Below, piece after piece: positions 11,365 to 22,928 of a DNA stretch of 64,000 nt. Origin of the DNA: Taeniopygia guttata (lineage: Eukaryota; Chordata; Aves; Passeriformes; Estrildidae). The stretch lies in assembly GCF_048771995.1 (NCBI RefSeq), contig NC_133031.1:253001-317000 (forward strand), in the 5' to 3' direction. Numbering within the stretch: the first letter of the stretch is position 1; every line of letters starts with the position of its first letter. Both the position numbers and the translations under genes were made by a program. Below the pieces are notes generated by a model. The model saw only the letters and a list, made by a program, of their open reading frames with translations. It did no database searches and had not been told where the DNA came from.

Positions 11365-12729
11365 ATGTCAATTTCCACATTCCTGCTCATCGTTTGGTTC
11401 CAGAAAATGGCCATCTACCTGTACACGGTGGACGCATGGATTGTTCCACAGCCCAAGAAAAATGTGTGGGTCACACTCGCCCAAGCCTTGAAACAAGATC
11501 ACATGTGTTTGTCTACTGCCTCAGCAGAAAATCCGATGTCCACATGTTTAGTAGGGGTTCCAAGTAAGGGGGATGAGTTCCCAATCGGTCTGGTCCGCTC
11601 GCAAAAGCAGGTGAACGAAAATAAAATACCTGAAGCGGGGGCAGAGTTCTATAGGCACCGAGGAGCTGTAGAACAAGTTAAAATACCAGTGCAAAACCCC
11701 CTCATTTTGTGGCAAAAGTGGATCCTACATTTGCCCTCTGCTGAGGGAGAGCCCTAGGAATTAGAACTCCTGGGCTCCGCAAAAGCTGAATATTGCATTC
11801 AATTTGATTTTTCCCCAACCAAAGAAGTAAAACTATATGAGCAAGTCAAACAGTACAAGGTAGAATTCAGGGCGGGTCAATGGTGCACAGCTGTCTATAA
11901 GCTGAAATTTGCATCCACCACTGATTTCCGTCCCCGCAAGCTGGACAAAGGAGTGTTTCTTATCTGTGGGGACAGAGCATACCCAGGAATCCCCTCTTGT
12001 CTTATTGGAGGTCCATGCCCTTTCGGGCATCTGACCCTTGCTTCCCCCAACATGACCCAAATTCCAATCGGGCGAGCAAAAGGTGAGACAAAAATTACTA
12101 AGCGAAGTGCAAGTCAATTTGATGAACATTGTGATGCAGAAATTTACCATTGGGCAAAATCCAAAAGAGTTGCCGTCTCTGTGTTTTTACCATGGGTTGC
12201 GGCAGCAAAAGCATTGAGTGAACTAGGCAATCTGGAATGCTGGGTGACAAAGCAGGCAAATTTAACATCAGCAGCCCTGAGTGACCTCCTAGAAGACGAG
12301 GAAATAACCAGAAAGGCTACCCTCCAAAATCGGGCAGCTATTGATTTCCTGCTGTTGGCACATGGTCATGGATGTAAAGAGTTTGATGGGTTGTGTTGTT
12401 TTGATCTGTCATCTAAAGGCCAGAGTGTCCACTCGTCCATTCAGGAAATGAGAAGCCTCATTGGGAGTGTGAAGCAAGAAAATGAGGATTGGTTTAAGGA
12501 TCTGTTCAAAGACTGGGACCTTTCTGGGTGGGCAGTGTCTCTTTTAAAAGACATCTTTTACTTTCTAGTTGCACCGTTTTTAGTTTTGTTAGCATTTGGG
12601 ATTCTTAAGCAAATAATCTCCAAGGTCATCACCTCAAAGCCTAAGGCTTCCGCACCTGTTCTCATCGCTGCTGCCGCCACGGAGGGCGATTGGTGGGAAG
12701 ACGACAAGCAGAAAGACACTGCAGTTTGA
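11365..12729 (+). pseudogene. env: ERV1 env, alpharetrovirus-like, broken by one amber codon
   Basis: Env would mediate receptor binding and fusion. A pyrimidine-rich acceptor ends at 11355, and the first ATG after it is at 11365, followed by a hydrophobic signal-peptide-like stretch. The frame is open to 12729 except for a TAG at 11755-11757; the 65 codons after the TAG are open in the same frame. The surface subunit is cysteine-containing and ends at a KSKR-type furin site near 12.17 kb. A hydrophobic fusion-peptide-like segment follows. The transmembrane subunit has a CX6CC motif near 12.38-12.40 kb, a membrane anchor near 12.54-12.63 kb and a short tail. The single nonsense codon is the only break I see, so loss of function looks recent. 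Confidence 0.85.
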
Positions 12730-12776
12730 GAGCCGCAGTTTTACCTTCTCCCAAGGCACCGTTCATCTTATTAAGT

Positions 12777-12790
12777 AAAGAAGAGGGAGA
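12777..12790 (+). promoter_or_regulatory. ERV1 polypurine tract
   Basis: Fourteen consecutive purines directly before the 3' LTR, the expected primer for plus-strand DNA synthesis. Confidence 0.85.
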
Positions 12791-13356
12791 TGTTGCTATC
12801 ACGCTGGCGTGGTAGTGTGGAGGAAGGGATTTAGAAAGGCCTTGGGAATTGGAAACTGAGGAAAAGATACATTTAGGTATGAGGAAAAGATACATTTATG
12901 TATGCCCCATTGTTTCGGGAAAGTTTCGCTTCAGCATCTTTATGTAAACCCCCTTCTCCCCACCCCTGAGCAGTTCCCATTGGACCTGACCCCTGGGAAG
13001 GTTCTGATGGGCCCATGCTGAACACTGTCTCTATTGTTTAGACCTTATCTCTTAATTTTGCTGTATAAAACTGTATCTGGGCAGTAGCCCAGGGTCTTTT
13101 GTCCCTGCAACCGTTCAGGCAATACAATCTTTCTGGACTGCATACAACTGACCTCTCTTCGTCTCTTTTATCTCGACTCCTTGCAGCGACCGAGGCGCAC
13201 CGCCGCTCGGACCGTGCTAACCCAGCCCCTGCCTGGTGAGCCCAGAGCAGCGGGACCGCGGCAAACCCCGGTTCCCTGAGGGGACAGCTAGCCGGAGGGG
13301 TCCCGGGGGGCCGGGGAGGGACGGGGGACAGCCGCAAGTGACCCCCGAAAGCCACA
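12791..13356 (+). repeat. ERV1 3' LTR
   Basis: 566 bp starting TGTTGC and ending CACA, matching the 5' LTR with fewer than 1% differences. The CTTATC duplication follows at 13357-13362. Confidence 0.93.
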
Positions 13357-13362
13357 CTTATC
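13357..13362. repeat. ERV1 target-site duplication, right copy (CTTATC)
   Basis: Second copy of the host hexamer found at 4913-4918. Confidence 0.9.
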
Positions 13363-15935
13363 TTCTTCCTAACTCTACCCTCCCCACCAGGGTCTGATCC
13401 AGAGCCCGCAGGTCCTGCTAATGAGAGCACTCATGGTGGGAATATGGACACTTACCTGCTCCAAGGCCTTCCCCAGCAGCAAGCTCAGGCTGCCAGGCCT
13501 ATGGATCCTGGATCATCCTTCCCACCGAGACTTCCATTGCACGGCTCTTCCATTGGCACATCTGTGCTCAGCTGGGACTACTCTGCTCACCCAGGGCTGC
13601 TGGTTAATTATGGAGAGCAGCCTGGCCAGGTCTTTCTCCAGCTCCTTCTGTGCTCTTGGGGAAGGTAGAACCTTCCACAGGAAAGCAACTGGTGCCACAA
13701 TGAGTGGGTGGCATCAGGCAGCTCTGGGGAAGCCCCTCAGGAATGCTGTATCCTGAGGGAACACTGTTGGCCTTGACCTGTGGGCACCAGCAGAAGCTTC
13801 AAATCAGCTGCCTCAGCTTCCAGGGCCTCTCTTGGCCAGCATCCTGACGTGGATGCAGGACGGCTGCCAGGCGCTGCTGGGACCCAGCGGGACAGGAGCG
13901 GCTGTCTCATGTCCACGCAGCACCTGTGACACAGCCAGGGCCATCCCGAAAGCAGACAGACGCTCACGGGCCAGCAGAGAGGAGCAAGGAGCCCTGGGCT
14001 CCTCTCAGGGTATCTCAGCTGGGCTCGCTCCACAACACGCCCCCATTTGAAGGCCTGCTGATGCCCAGCTGCCAGAAATGCCTCCCTTGTGCTCTCCAAG
14101 ATGCACAGGGAGAGCCAAGGAGCAGGACACCTTGGCATGCAAACCTTCCAAGCCTTTTCTGAGGCCAGGCACACACCAAGATCAGCCAAGACTCTCCACC
14201 ACACTGCCTGGCACACCCAGCCCAGCTCTGTGCTGGCCCTGGGCCACAGCAGCTCCCAGCAAGCAGGAGGCAAATGCATCTTGCCAAGAGATGCAACACA
14301 GCAGACAGGGAAGATGTGAAAAGTGAGTGTGTAAAGGCCTTTTAATTCACAGCTCCCACAGAGAGCTCTGGGGCTCACAGATGGACAGAGATGGTTCTGC
14401 TCACCCCTCTGTCCAAAGGGGGGGTAACACACGCTGCTGCAGATGCTTGGGTTGGTCCCTGCAGGTCCAGGTGGATGCCAAACCTGCTCTTCACAGCCTT
14501 CTCCCTTCCCCTGCCCCTCTGCCAAGTGCAGTGGGCCTCAAGGACTGAAAGGAGCACAGAGAGCCAAAGGGGGACACTTGCACCTGCCTCACTGGGAGCT
14601 CCCTGGGAAGCACTTTCCTTGAGAAGCAAGCCCCTGTCCTCCAAATGCATTTCCCCAAATGTTCGGCTTTTCTGCTCAACACCAACACACGCTTAAGAAA
14701 CGCTGGCAAGGCTGAAGGACTTCATGTCCTTTCAGGACAGGCACTCCAGCTCCAGCTGCTATTCCCCCAAGTGCCTTTCCAGGTGGAGGCTCAGACGGGC
14801 AGCCCCAGGCCCTCTACAAACACAAGCTGCTCACTGCCTCTTCACCTGCCTCAACTCCTGCCTGCGCTCCCGGCACCAAGACCAGGCTGTTCCCAGCCAG
14901 AGCCCAGAGCCCTGCTCCCGCAGGATGCTCTTGCCAGCACCTTCCAGGCCTCTCTGCTGTGCACACAGCGCTTTTCATGCCCACTCCCAACAGGCTCTGG
15001 AAGGCAGAGCACAACCTGGCTGCCTCTGCCACCAGCACAGCCCAAACACAGGCGGAGGAAGAAGCAGCAGGGGCTGTTTTGCGGCCATGCCCAAGAGAGA
15101 CTGGAAGGGTGCCCTCCCTCTGCTCTCACTTGCTTGGCTTTCTGACTGGCTCTGAGCCTGGGGCTGCAATTCCTCACTTGTGGGGACCAGAACCACAGCC
15201 GGGATCCCGGCACTGCCTGAGAGTGCTCTGGGCACTGGCAGGGTCGCGCGTCCCAGTCTTGGGCACCGCGCTGCTGCTTCCTTTGCCCTCAGGCACACCC
15301 AAAGCTCCCTGCTAAGCCCGGATGGTCGCTGGTTCTGCCCTCTCCCTGATCCTGTGCAGGGATGGAGCACGGCTGATCTTTCAGGAAGCTATTCCTGAAA
15401 ACTTCCAGCATTCCAAGATCCTTTGCCCTCCGTGGAAGCTTGCCATGGAATCCCTCACAGCTGCCTTCAGAGCATACTCATCTTGGCTCTTCCAAATTCT
15501 AGGGGCTCCAGGCTGCACAGCAAGATCTGCAACTCCACAGAGTTGTGGAACTGCACCTTCAGCACAGGCACCTCTCCAGCCTGATCTGCCCTCGTTCTGT
15601 GTGTGTGCACAGAACACGGCGTGGAAGAGAACAGCAGCAGGGGCCTTTGTGTCCCAGGGCCTGGGATTTGTGCCGCTTCAGCTCCACAGAGATGCAGGTA
15701 AGGGGGAGAAACCAAACTCTTTATTAATGGAAGGGAAGGGGAAGGGATGAGATGGGGGGAAAAAAAGGGGATGGGCAGGGTCTGAGGGCTGGAGGGACGG
15801 AGCTGTCAACAGGGAGGGGGAAGGCAGCAGCTATGGGAGCTTGCAGCAGGCACAGCTGTGGCCAGCATCAGGTGTGCCTGGGGCTCCAGTGACGTTGAGT
15901 CCTGCTGCTCTCTTCACAGTCTCCTGGTACTCTGC
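13363..15935. other. moderately GC-rich host DNA, no gene proven
   Basis: Many overlapping open frames occur on both strands because stops are rare. None has a recognisable domain or matches the cassette exons found further right. Downstream (tail) exons of the minus-strand cassette gene could lie here, but I could not place one. Confidence 0.45.
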
Positions 15936-17313
15936 TGTCGTGGTTTGACACGGAAAATGAATTTTCTCAAAAGAAAGAGGTCAATTTGGCTATTGACCAA
16001 TTGAAGGTGGACACGCCTCTGAGAACAGAGAGGGGTTAAAAGCAGAATTCCCAGGAGAACTCGCTCTCTCTGGTTCCAGTCAGCGTGCAGTGCAGGACTC
16101 TCCCCTGCCCATCCGTGGCTGGGCGGGGGAGGGGAAGGCCCGTGGCCTGACTGAGGTAGGCCAAAGGGTGGAGGGGCCTGGGAACCCCCTGCAGATGGAA
16201 GGGTGGAGAAAATCTGGGATGTCTCCGTTTCCCCCCCGAGTCTCTCTTTCTCGAGAGAGAAAAAGACAGCAGTAGTTTTGCCAGCAGTTCACCGCGGGGA
16301 AGGAGAAGAGCGGGGGGGCCGCAAGGTGCCCAGCTGCCTATGGGAGCAGGAGCCTGGGCAGCAAGCCATCTCTGGGAGTCGGGACTTTTAACCCTTCCTT
16401 GAGAAATGAAAGCTTTGGGAAATTTTTCTCCTCCTCGGTTAGAAAGAGAGGAAGAGAGACAGCTTGGACTCTGGGATGTTAGAAGGAGAAATTTTAGGTG
16501 GGAGGAGATGATGGAGTGGCTTTTGGCTGGACTTTTTCTTGGTAGCCACAGACTGAACTGATCTTCTTCTCCAAGAGAGACTGTATTTTAGGAGGATGCC
16601 GGTGAGCCAAAGAGACCATGCTTCAGCTGGGAAAAGACAGAAATTGAGCAAAGAAAAGTTAGGGAGGTTTGTGGTGGTGTCCCCTGTCTTCAGAGAAGAA
16701 GAGAAGATCTCTGTTCTTGGACCCTCAGCCCCAGGGGGAAATGGGGGGAACTGTGGTCCCAAAAATGAAAAACTGAACTGTTGTTTTTTCCCCTCTTGGC
16801 AGGGCATCCTTGAAAGGAAAAATCCTAAAAGCAGTCTGTCCATCCATGCATTGGTGGTGAGAGCACTGTGCATGGAAAGGAGAGGGCCACCATGGCAAAC
16901 TTTTTCTCTGGGTGGTGCTATGTGTGACATGGAAGCACAGGATGTGGCAGCTGTGTTTCCTGGGGGGGTCTGTGGCACAGGAGGGGCTCCTCTCTTCCTT
17001 GATGGACTGAGTATCGATTGTCTGGAGGGTGGACACCTGATTGGAGTCCAGGTTGTGTCTCACTGTGGTTTGTTGGGGTTGGGTGGTGAGAGGAGGAATA
17101 CTTTGGAAGGTTTTCATTTTGAATTTTGTGTGGTCTTTTTATCTTTTTTTTCTTTTAGAGTAGTATAGTAGTAGTAGCTTAATAAAGTTTTTTTCCTTGT
17201 TATTAAGCTTGGGTCTTCTTTGCTCTGTTCTCGATTGCATTTCGCAGCATTCAATTGAGAGATTGCATTTTCATGGGGGCACTGGCATTGTGTGCCAGTG
17301 TCAAACCATGACA
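15936..17313 (+). mobile_element. solo LTR, 1.38 kb, avian ERV type
   Basis: Begins TGTCGTGGTTTGACA and ends TGTCAAACCATGACA, an almost perfect terminal inverted repeat with TG...CA ends. An AATAAAG polyadenylation signal lies at about 17180. There is no internal retroviral sequence. No target-site duplication is visible (TCTGC before, GCCAT after). Its right end coincides with the left edge of the segmental duplication that starts at 17314. Confidence 0.75.
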
Positions 17314-18832
17314 GCCATACTCCTTGATTTCCTTCTCAGGCTTTTCCAGTCCAGGTGTCTCCAACTATGCCAGGGGGCAGTGTCTGGGGTTGACGTTCCT
17401 TGACATTTGCGGATGATGATCGTAGATTTTTCTCGATGGTCATTATGGTTTTGGGTACCTTTTGTGTTATTCCCAGTTTATTGAGATGTTAGGCTCATTT
17501 CTCTTGAGTGGTGCAACATCCCTTAAAAAACCCATTAGAATTCCTTTCCCCAAGGCAAAGGCAAACCAAGCCTGACTAGAGAAATGAAAAAAAATTAAAC
17601 TTGGTATATTATCTAACACACATGTGCAGTGCAAGCCCCCGGCTGCTGGTCTCAGGAGAAGGCTGAGGGAAATGCACCCACTACGCCCCCTCTGCGACTC
17701 ACTCCACATCTGGTGGAGAAGTTTGGATGCCTGCAGGGGTTGCTTGTCTCCTCTGGGTGTGTTCTTCCTTCCCTCTGGGAGGGCCTTAATGGAAATCAGC
17801 TCCATTTCTCCTGCAGACCAGAGCGGCAGGGAGTCACTGCAGGCTGGTGATACTCTGATACAAGGAAACAGGTGTGCATACAAACCAGGCTGTGAAAAGC
17901 CAGTGTCCATAAAGGAGCCAGAGGAGCCCTGCAGCTTTGTTTGAATAAAGGGAGAGAGTCCATGGGGACATCTGCTGCTGGGGTTTTCTCTCTCAAAGTT
18001 TTGGAGGACACAGCCTCTATTTAAACTCCTGGCCACATGCTGCCCTCTTCCTTTCCCCACTGGCTGAGGTACCAGGCCAGGGGACTGCAGGGACCTTTGT
18101 ACCCTCTTTTCCTTTTGCAAGGTATTACTTCTGGTCTCCATCCAAACTGTAATAGATAGAATATGAGATGATTGGCTCTTGCAATTAAGGGATGAATATT
18201 GTGTGTATCTTAAGAGAAGCTTTATTGATGTAGAGTTATGTTATTGTGATTTGTTGTTTAGATGTTCTCCGTTCTCCCCACAGTCCCCTTCCCCCTTTTA
18301 TAAATGAAAATTAGTCCAGCCAAATTTAAAATGAAACAATAAAAAGTTATTCAGGATTGAATTCTCGCTGAGGAGGCCAAAAGGAAAAGGACAGCGCTGA
18401 GCCCAGGTTCGGCACTGGGTGCGTGACAGGAAGGAGCCTCTCGGCAGAGGTTCCCCTGGACACACACACCACCCTCCCGGACCCTGCAGTTCTTATAGGA
18501 AATTTTCTGCCCGAGGCCAGGATTTCAGTCACCTGCCTTTTCTCTCTATTCAGAGTCCCACATATTCATAAAGTTCTTTTCTTTCAGCCGGGGTTGAACA
18601 ATCCAGGTCCAGGTGTGGACAATTTTTCCTGATGAGGTTATGGGAGCCGTGGCATTCAGATGCATCAGCCCGGAGGACTCCAGCGATCCCAATCTTGAGT
18701 CGCTACCAGGATGATCAGCTCCCAGATGTTCCAGTATCTCCTTTTGGGACAGCCCATCTCCAGGATAGTCACATGTATTAACTTGTAAGTGAGGCATTGT
18801 CCAAAAAAAACCTGGCTCTGGTGTAAACAAAT

Positions 18833-18852
18833 ATGGGGGGGGGGGGGGGGGG
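18833..18852 (+). repeat. poly-G tract, copy 1
   Basis: A run of about 18 G after ATAT. The duplicated copy at about 30337-30366 has a longer G run preceded by several TG units, so the tract has changed since duplication. Confidence 0.8.
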
Positions 18853-18986
18853 CAGCTTACAGTGCTGGTATGTGTATTGTGTAATAACTAAAAAATATAC
18901 ATGCCAAATCATATTTGCCTTGATTCAATACAACAATATTTAATTGGAGTAAATTATAATCATACATCTCACCCCCCACTCCCAAT

Positions 18987-19426
18987 TGTTCCCACCAGAC
19001 AGCCTGGGCTGTCTAGACAGGTAGAAAGAAGGCGTGTGTGGTATTCACATATCCTTTGAACAGTGAGAGACACAGGCTTTCCCAGGAACATCCTGGGGAA
19101 GGCTGTGAGAAAGCTCAGAGAAAGAAGAAAAACAATTATCTCCATTTGCTGCATCTGTTGTTTGGCACATGTGGAATGTGTTATGGAGATTGTTTACCAA
19201 AGAGGGATTTCTTCACTGGACTCTGGTGATGGTGTTTTGATTTCATTTGACCAACTGGAGCCACTCTGTGTTGGACTGTCTCTAAGGGTCACGGGTTTTT
19301 CTTCAGTATAGCAGTAGTATAGTTTTTAGTATAGTATAATATAGGACAGCTTAATAAAGCTTTTATTCATCCTTCTGCAAACATGGAGTCAATGCACGTC
19401 ATTCCCTGCAGTGGGGGTCCACCACA
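18987..19426 (+). mobile_element. solo LTR-like fragment, copy 1
   Basis: Starts near TGTTCCC and ends ...GGGGGTCCACCACA. It contains repeated TATAGTATAG units and an AATAAAGCTTTTATT polyadenylation region, a layout seen in passerine ERV LTRs. The start is uncertain and no target duplication is evident. It was duplicated with its surroundings. Confidence 0.6.
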
Positions 19427-20110
19427 ATAGGTATCGACATATACCCCTTGCATGGGAGAGTTAGGAATGGAAAAGCTTGTTGCTGGGGGGACGCGGCATG
19501 ACAACACCTGACCTTCAAATGCAGCTACAAGAAATAAATTCCACCGATAAACGGCAAAGAAGGGTTGACTGACAGACTTTGGGAGGGCCCAGGGGTGGCT
19601 GATGCACCCTCCAGGAATGTAAAAGGTGAAGCATCAATCTTGAAGATGAGGCAGCCACCTGGCAGGTAGCAGCCATGGGGCAGGGGGCCTTCTCAGGCCT
19701 GTTCTTCCTTATTAGTCCTTCTCTTATGTTTTTGTAAATGTTTAATAAACATTTTAAAACTTTTAAAGTGTGCAGTTGTTTCTCACAAAACCCAGTCCTA
19801 AGGTGGGATGGTCGTGTTACTCCTGACAGGAATGGGCTCCCTGCAGTTCGAGCTGTTCTGCAGCCTGTGCTTTTCCATACCCTGCTTTGCTCTTCAGGTG
19901 GCAGATGGCTTGGGCAGGTCACTCCAGACACCTCAAGAGTGCCAGGGTAGGCCCAACCCCTAAAGCTCTCACAGAGCTGTGCTTGACTCCAAATTAGGTA
20001 AGCATGAAACGGATTTTAAAGACTGTAGCATGTCTGCAGTTTCAAGGGATAGTAAAGTCAGTGCTGCACTCTGAGAACTAAGTCCACAGTCTGAGTTGTT
20101 GATGTCATTT

Positions 20111-20909
20111 GCAGAGTTGTGTTATTATATGTTTTACCACATTTGTATTATGTATAAGTACGTTCCATGTACCCCCTGCGCTCTGTAACGACCCCCCGGG
20201 TCTTCCCATCTCTCCCCGCGGTCTGTTGTCCCCGAGAAATATCAAAGTCACTGTGTTTACCCCCCAGATGCCTGTCTGTCACTCGGCATCCCTTCCCCCC
20301 ACCTAGAATCTCCTGCCCGGGACGCTGAGGGATAGGCAGACGACCTGGGACCCTCCACCTGTCCACCCCCCATTGGATGTACCCCTGCACCCCACTGCCC
20401 TCAGACCCCCCGTGGTGTTACCCCATTGGCTGCCCCAGATTTCCCCTGTCCTGTACTTAATCCGTGGGCGCAGCATACTCGGGGCTTTTCTCCTGGCTGG
20501 CACCCGCGTGTTGCTGCCGCTGCCCCGCCGCCGCTTTTCTCCTGGCAGGCGCCCGCGCGTTGCTGCTGCCGCTCCGTCTGTGAAGCCTGCCGCTTCTCTC
20601 GGCCGGCTCCGGCGCGTGCCACCTCGCCCCGTTCGGCAGCGCGGCACAGACAAACACTGGCGCGGCAAGCCGCGGCCCCTTCGGTTTTTGCTTTCCTAGC
20701 TGGGTTGCAATAAATCGGAATTCTGCCTCCGGGAGAAAAGTCTCTCTCCTTTTATTCGCCGTGGGACTCGCCGCTTGCTCTCAGACTCACGCAGCCCCGC
20801 CCGAAGCCCGCGAGGGCTCAGCGGGAGGAACGGAAGCTGCCTGCGCTCCCCTTTCCCCCCAGAGCTAGCTGGGACAAGAGGGGGGGAAGAGAGCATCCCG
20901 CAGTAATTT
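20111..20909 (+). mobile_element. 799-bp LTR-like insertion found only in duplication copy 1
   Basis: The flanks read CATTT on the left and ATTTAAC on the right, while copy 2 (about 31,621) has a single CATTTAAC. The block is therefore an insertion with a 4-bp ATTT repeat, or was removed from copy 2 through that microhomology. It is GC-rich, with an AATAAA near 20709 and a GC-rich downstream part, which looks like a solo LTR. Its ends are not TG...CA at the inferred boundaries. Confidence 0.6.
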
Positions 20910-22762
20910 AACTAATTTGCAGCTCATTATTGTGATGATGATGATAGTAGCATAGAACATTTCCTTTTTTTTTTCCTCCCCCAAATAAAAAGGTACCATT
21001 CAGCTTCTGGAGAAGAGAACTCTCAAAGGTGCAGTTTGGCAGTCATGGAGGCAGAGGTGGGGGAGAGACAGATATGCCCTGAAGGGATGCTCTGATGGGC
21101 TCCAGCATTTAAACAAGCTACTTTGATACATAGACTGGGCCATTTTCAATACTAAATGGCTGCATTAAATGGTTTTCCAGGCCTTATGCTGGCCAGAAAG
21201 CTTTTAAAGCCCATGGGAGTTTAGCCTCCATGAGAAAGGCAGCATCAGTTCCTGTGCCAGGTGAGACATAGCGTTCAAAAGCTCAACTTGTGTTTAGAGA
21301 AGCCACCAGCCTAATGTAAGCAAGGCCAGAAAGCTTCTCCAGTCCTGCTGAGCGCATGTGGCAGAGCTGTTGTGTTTTACAGCAGCTCTGTGGCAGCGCA
21401 ACAGCTGCAGCAGAGGGCTCAGGACAGGCTTGGGGGGAGCAGGGCGGCAGGAAGCTGAGCAAAGCCCCTGCTCTATGACTGAGGCACTTTGTGCAGAAGC
21501 AAAGAAAGATGGTGACTTGAAGAGATTCCTGCTGTGCTCAAGGTTTGCCTCTGAAGACTGAGAGGTGAGCTTGTCAGGAATCCCAGAAAACATCAGGGAA
21601 AAGGTTTTAGGTTAGTTGTTGTGATTAGGCACAAGTCTCCGGTGGGAAAAGAACCTCTGAAACAGGCTGTGAGTCGTAGGGTGACTTAGTTTTTAGTAGA
21701 GCATAGATTAGCAATTCAATGCATTTTATATTTTTATTCTAGAAGTGTAAAAATATTCTAAATTTTTCAGAATTCTAAAACTACTTTGAAAATATATAGA
21801 ACTGTTGTGGGAAAAGGGACTAAATATTTGGAGAATTTTCTATGAAAAATATTCCTAAATCCTGCAAAGTGAAAACTAAACACAGTAGCTGCTGGTCTCA
21901 GGTGTCCGAAGCCCAGCTGCTGCCTGCCCAGCACTGGCTGTGCCCAGACAAGCAGCTCCGCCAGTGCTGGTGGGAGCACCCAGGGACCAGAGCTGAAGCC
22001 CAAAGATGCTGCTGGAATCAGGCCCTACCCTGGCAGGAGGGCTGCACCTCCTGTCCTGGCTGGACACCAGGGCCAGCACCTTTGGGGACAGAGGGTTCTG
22101 TTATGGGTGGTGGCAGCATGTCCCCAGAAGTAAGTGGGTAATGCAGCTGTGGAAGGGATGTTGGAAACTGGCTTGGGAAAGGCTGATGACAGGAACAGAT
22201 CTGCATGGCTGAAGTCATCTGGTCTTGTGAAGCTGCAGAGGCGCTGCTGTGGAGAGAGGAGTGGCTGACGCCCCAGCTGCTAGTGGCACACAGGGAGCCT
22301 CCTGCACAGCAGGGCCCAGAGCTGGCAGGGCTCCCCAGCACGGCTGGAGCGGCTGGCACACCTTGGCCCAGCTGGACAGCTGCCCCTCAAGGCCCCGGCG
22401 AGCAGGGAACGGCTCTGGGCAGGCTCCCTGGCCAGGAGTGGGCCCCAGAGCGCCTCTGCCTTTCAGGGGCAATCTCGTCCTCGCTCTTTCTCCTCCCCAC
22501 CTTGCTGTGCCTCTGCCCTGTGCCCCTGGGGCTGCTCTTGCCCAGACAGCCTCAGTGGGAGCCAGCACTGGCTGCAGCCCCAGCGGGGCCCCCAGGACAA
22601 GGCCCAGCAATGAAGGGGCCAAGGAAAGCACTGGGCAGCAGCAGAACCTTCAGCAGAGTTCTTGGAAAGCCATGGACTGGCCACATCTCACTGGGAATCT
22701 TCCCTGACTACCAGCAGCCTTTAAAGGAAGCTGTTTGAGGTTGAGATCAGCAAAACACTCAC

Positions 22763-22928
22763 CTTTTTGTCTTCCAGCAATACCAGATTCCCGCAGAGCA
22801 CATCATCAGGCCAAGTGCTGCACCAGCCACAATGGCCATCATCTTCATCAAACAAGATGTTCCCCAGCAGAAATCTCTTCTCATGCTTTTCCAGATTTTG
22901 TCACCACGTGCTGAGGTTCCAGCTGCAT
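22763..22928 (-). CDS. cassette E1: transmembrane exon
   Basis: 166 nt, starting in phase 1 after ...CCCACAG and ending in phase 2 at AAAAG|GTGAGT. A stretch rich in Met, Ala and Val from about residue 30 forms a membrane segment, followed by GIWYCWKTKR, a basic stop-transfer end. Paralogue of E2 at 33491-33656: same length and phases, but only about one third of residues identical. Confidence 0.7.

Larger units (their letters stand above)
4919..13356 (+). mobile_element. ERV1, complete endogenous retrovirus (class II gag-pro-pol, alpharetrovirus-like env)
   Basis: An 8.4-kb provirus in the order LTR, primer site, gag, pro, pol, env, polypurine tract, LTR. Gag is in frame 1, pro in frame 0 and pol in frame 2, each one step back from the last, with a slippery heptamer at each junction. 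This is the betaretroviral arrangement. The two LTRs differ at only a handful of positions in 566, so insertion is recent. Visible damage is a frameshift early in gag, a substituted zinc-knuckle histidine, and one amber codon in env. Pol and protease read open throughout. The env transmembrane subunit has a CX6CC motif, so gag-pol and env resemble different retroviral groups. Confidence 0.95.
17314..22740. repeat. segmental duplication, copy 1
   Basis: Matches 28819-33470 in the same orientation, apart from a 799-bp insertion at 20111-20909 present only here. Identity is very high over about 17.5-22.68 kb, with only scattered substitutions. Similarity drops sharply just before the transmembrane exon at 22763. 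The period is about 10.7 kb without the insertion. It contains a degraded LTR, a poly-G tract and a remnant resembling cassette G near 17.7-17.8 kb. Confidence 0.9.

Noticed and set aside
13737..14525. 262-codon minus-strand open frame
   Set aside because: Stop-poor composition gives long frames on both strands here. No recognisable domain or phase match to the cassette gene.
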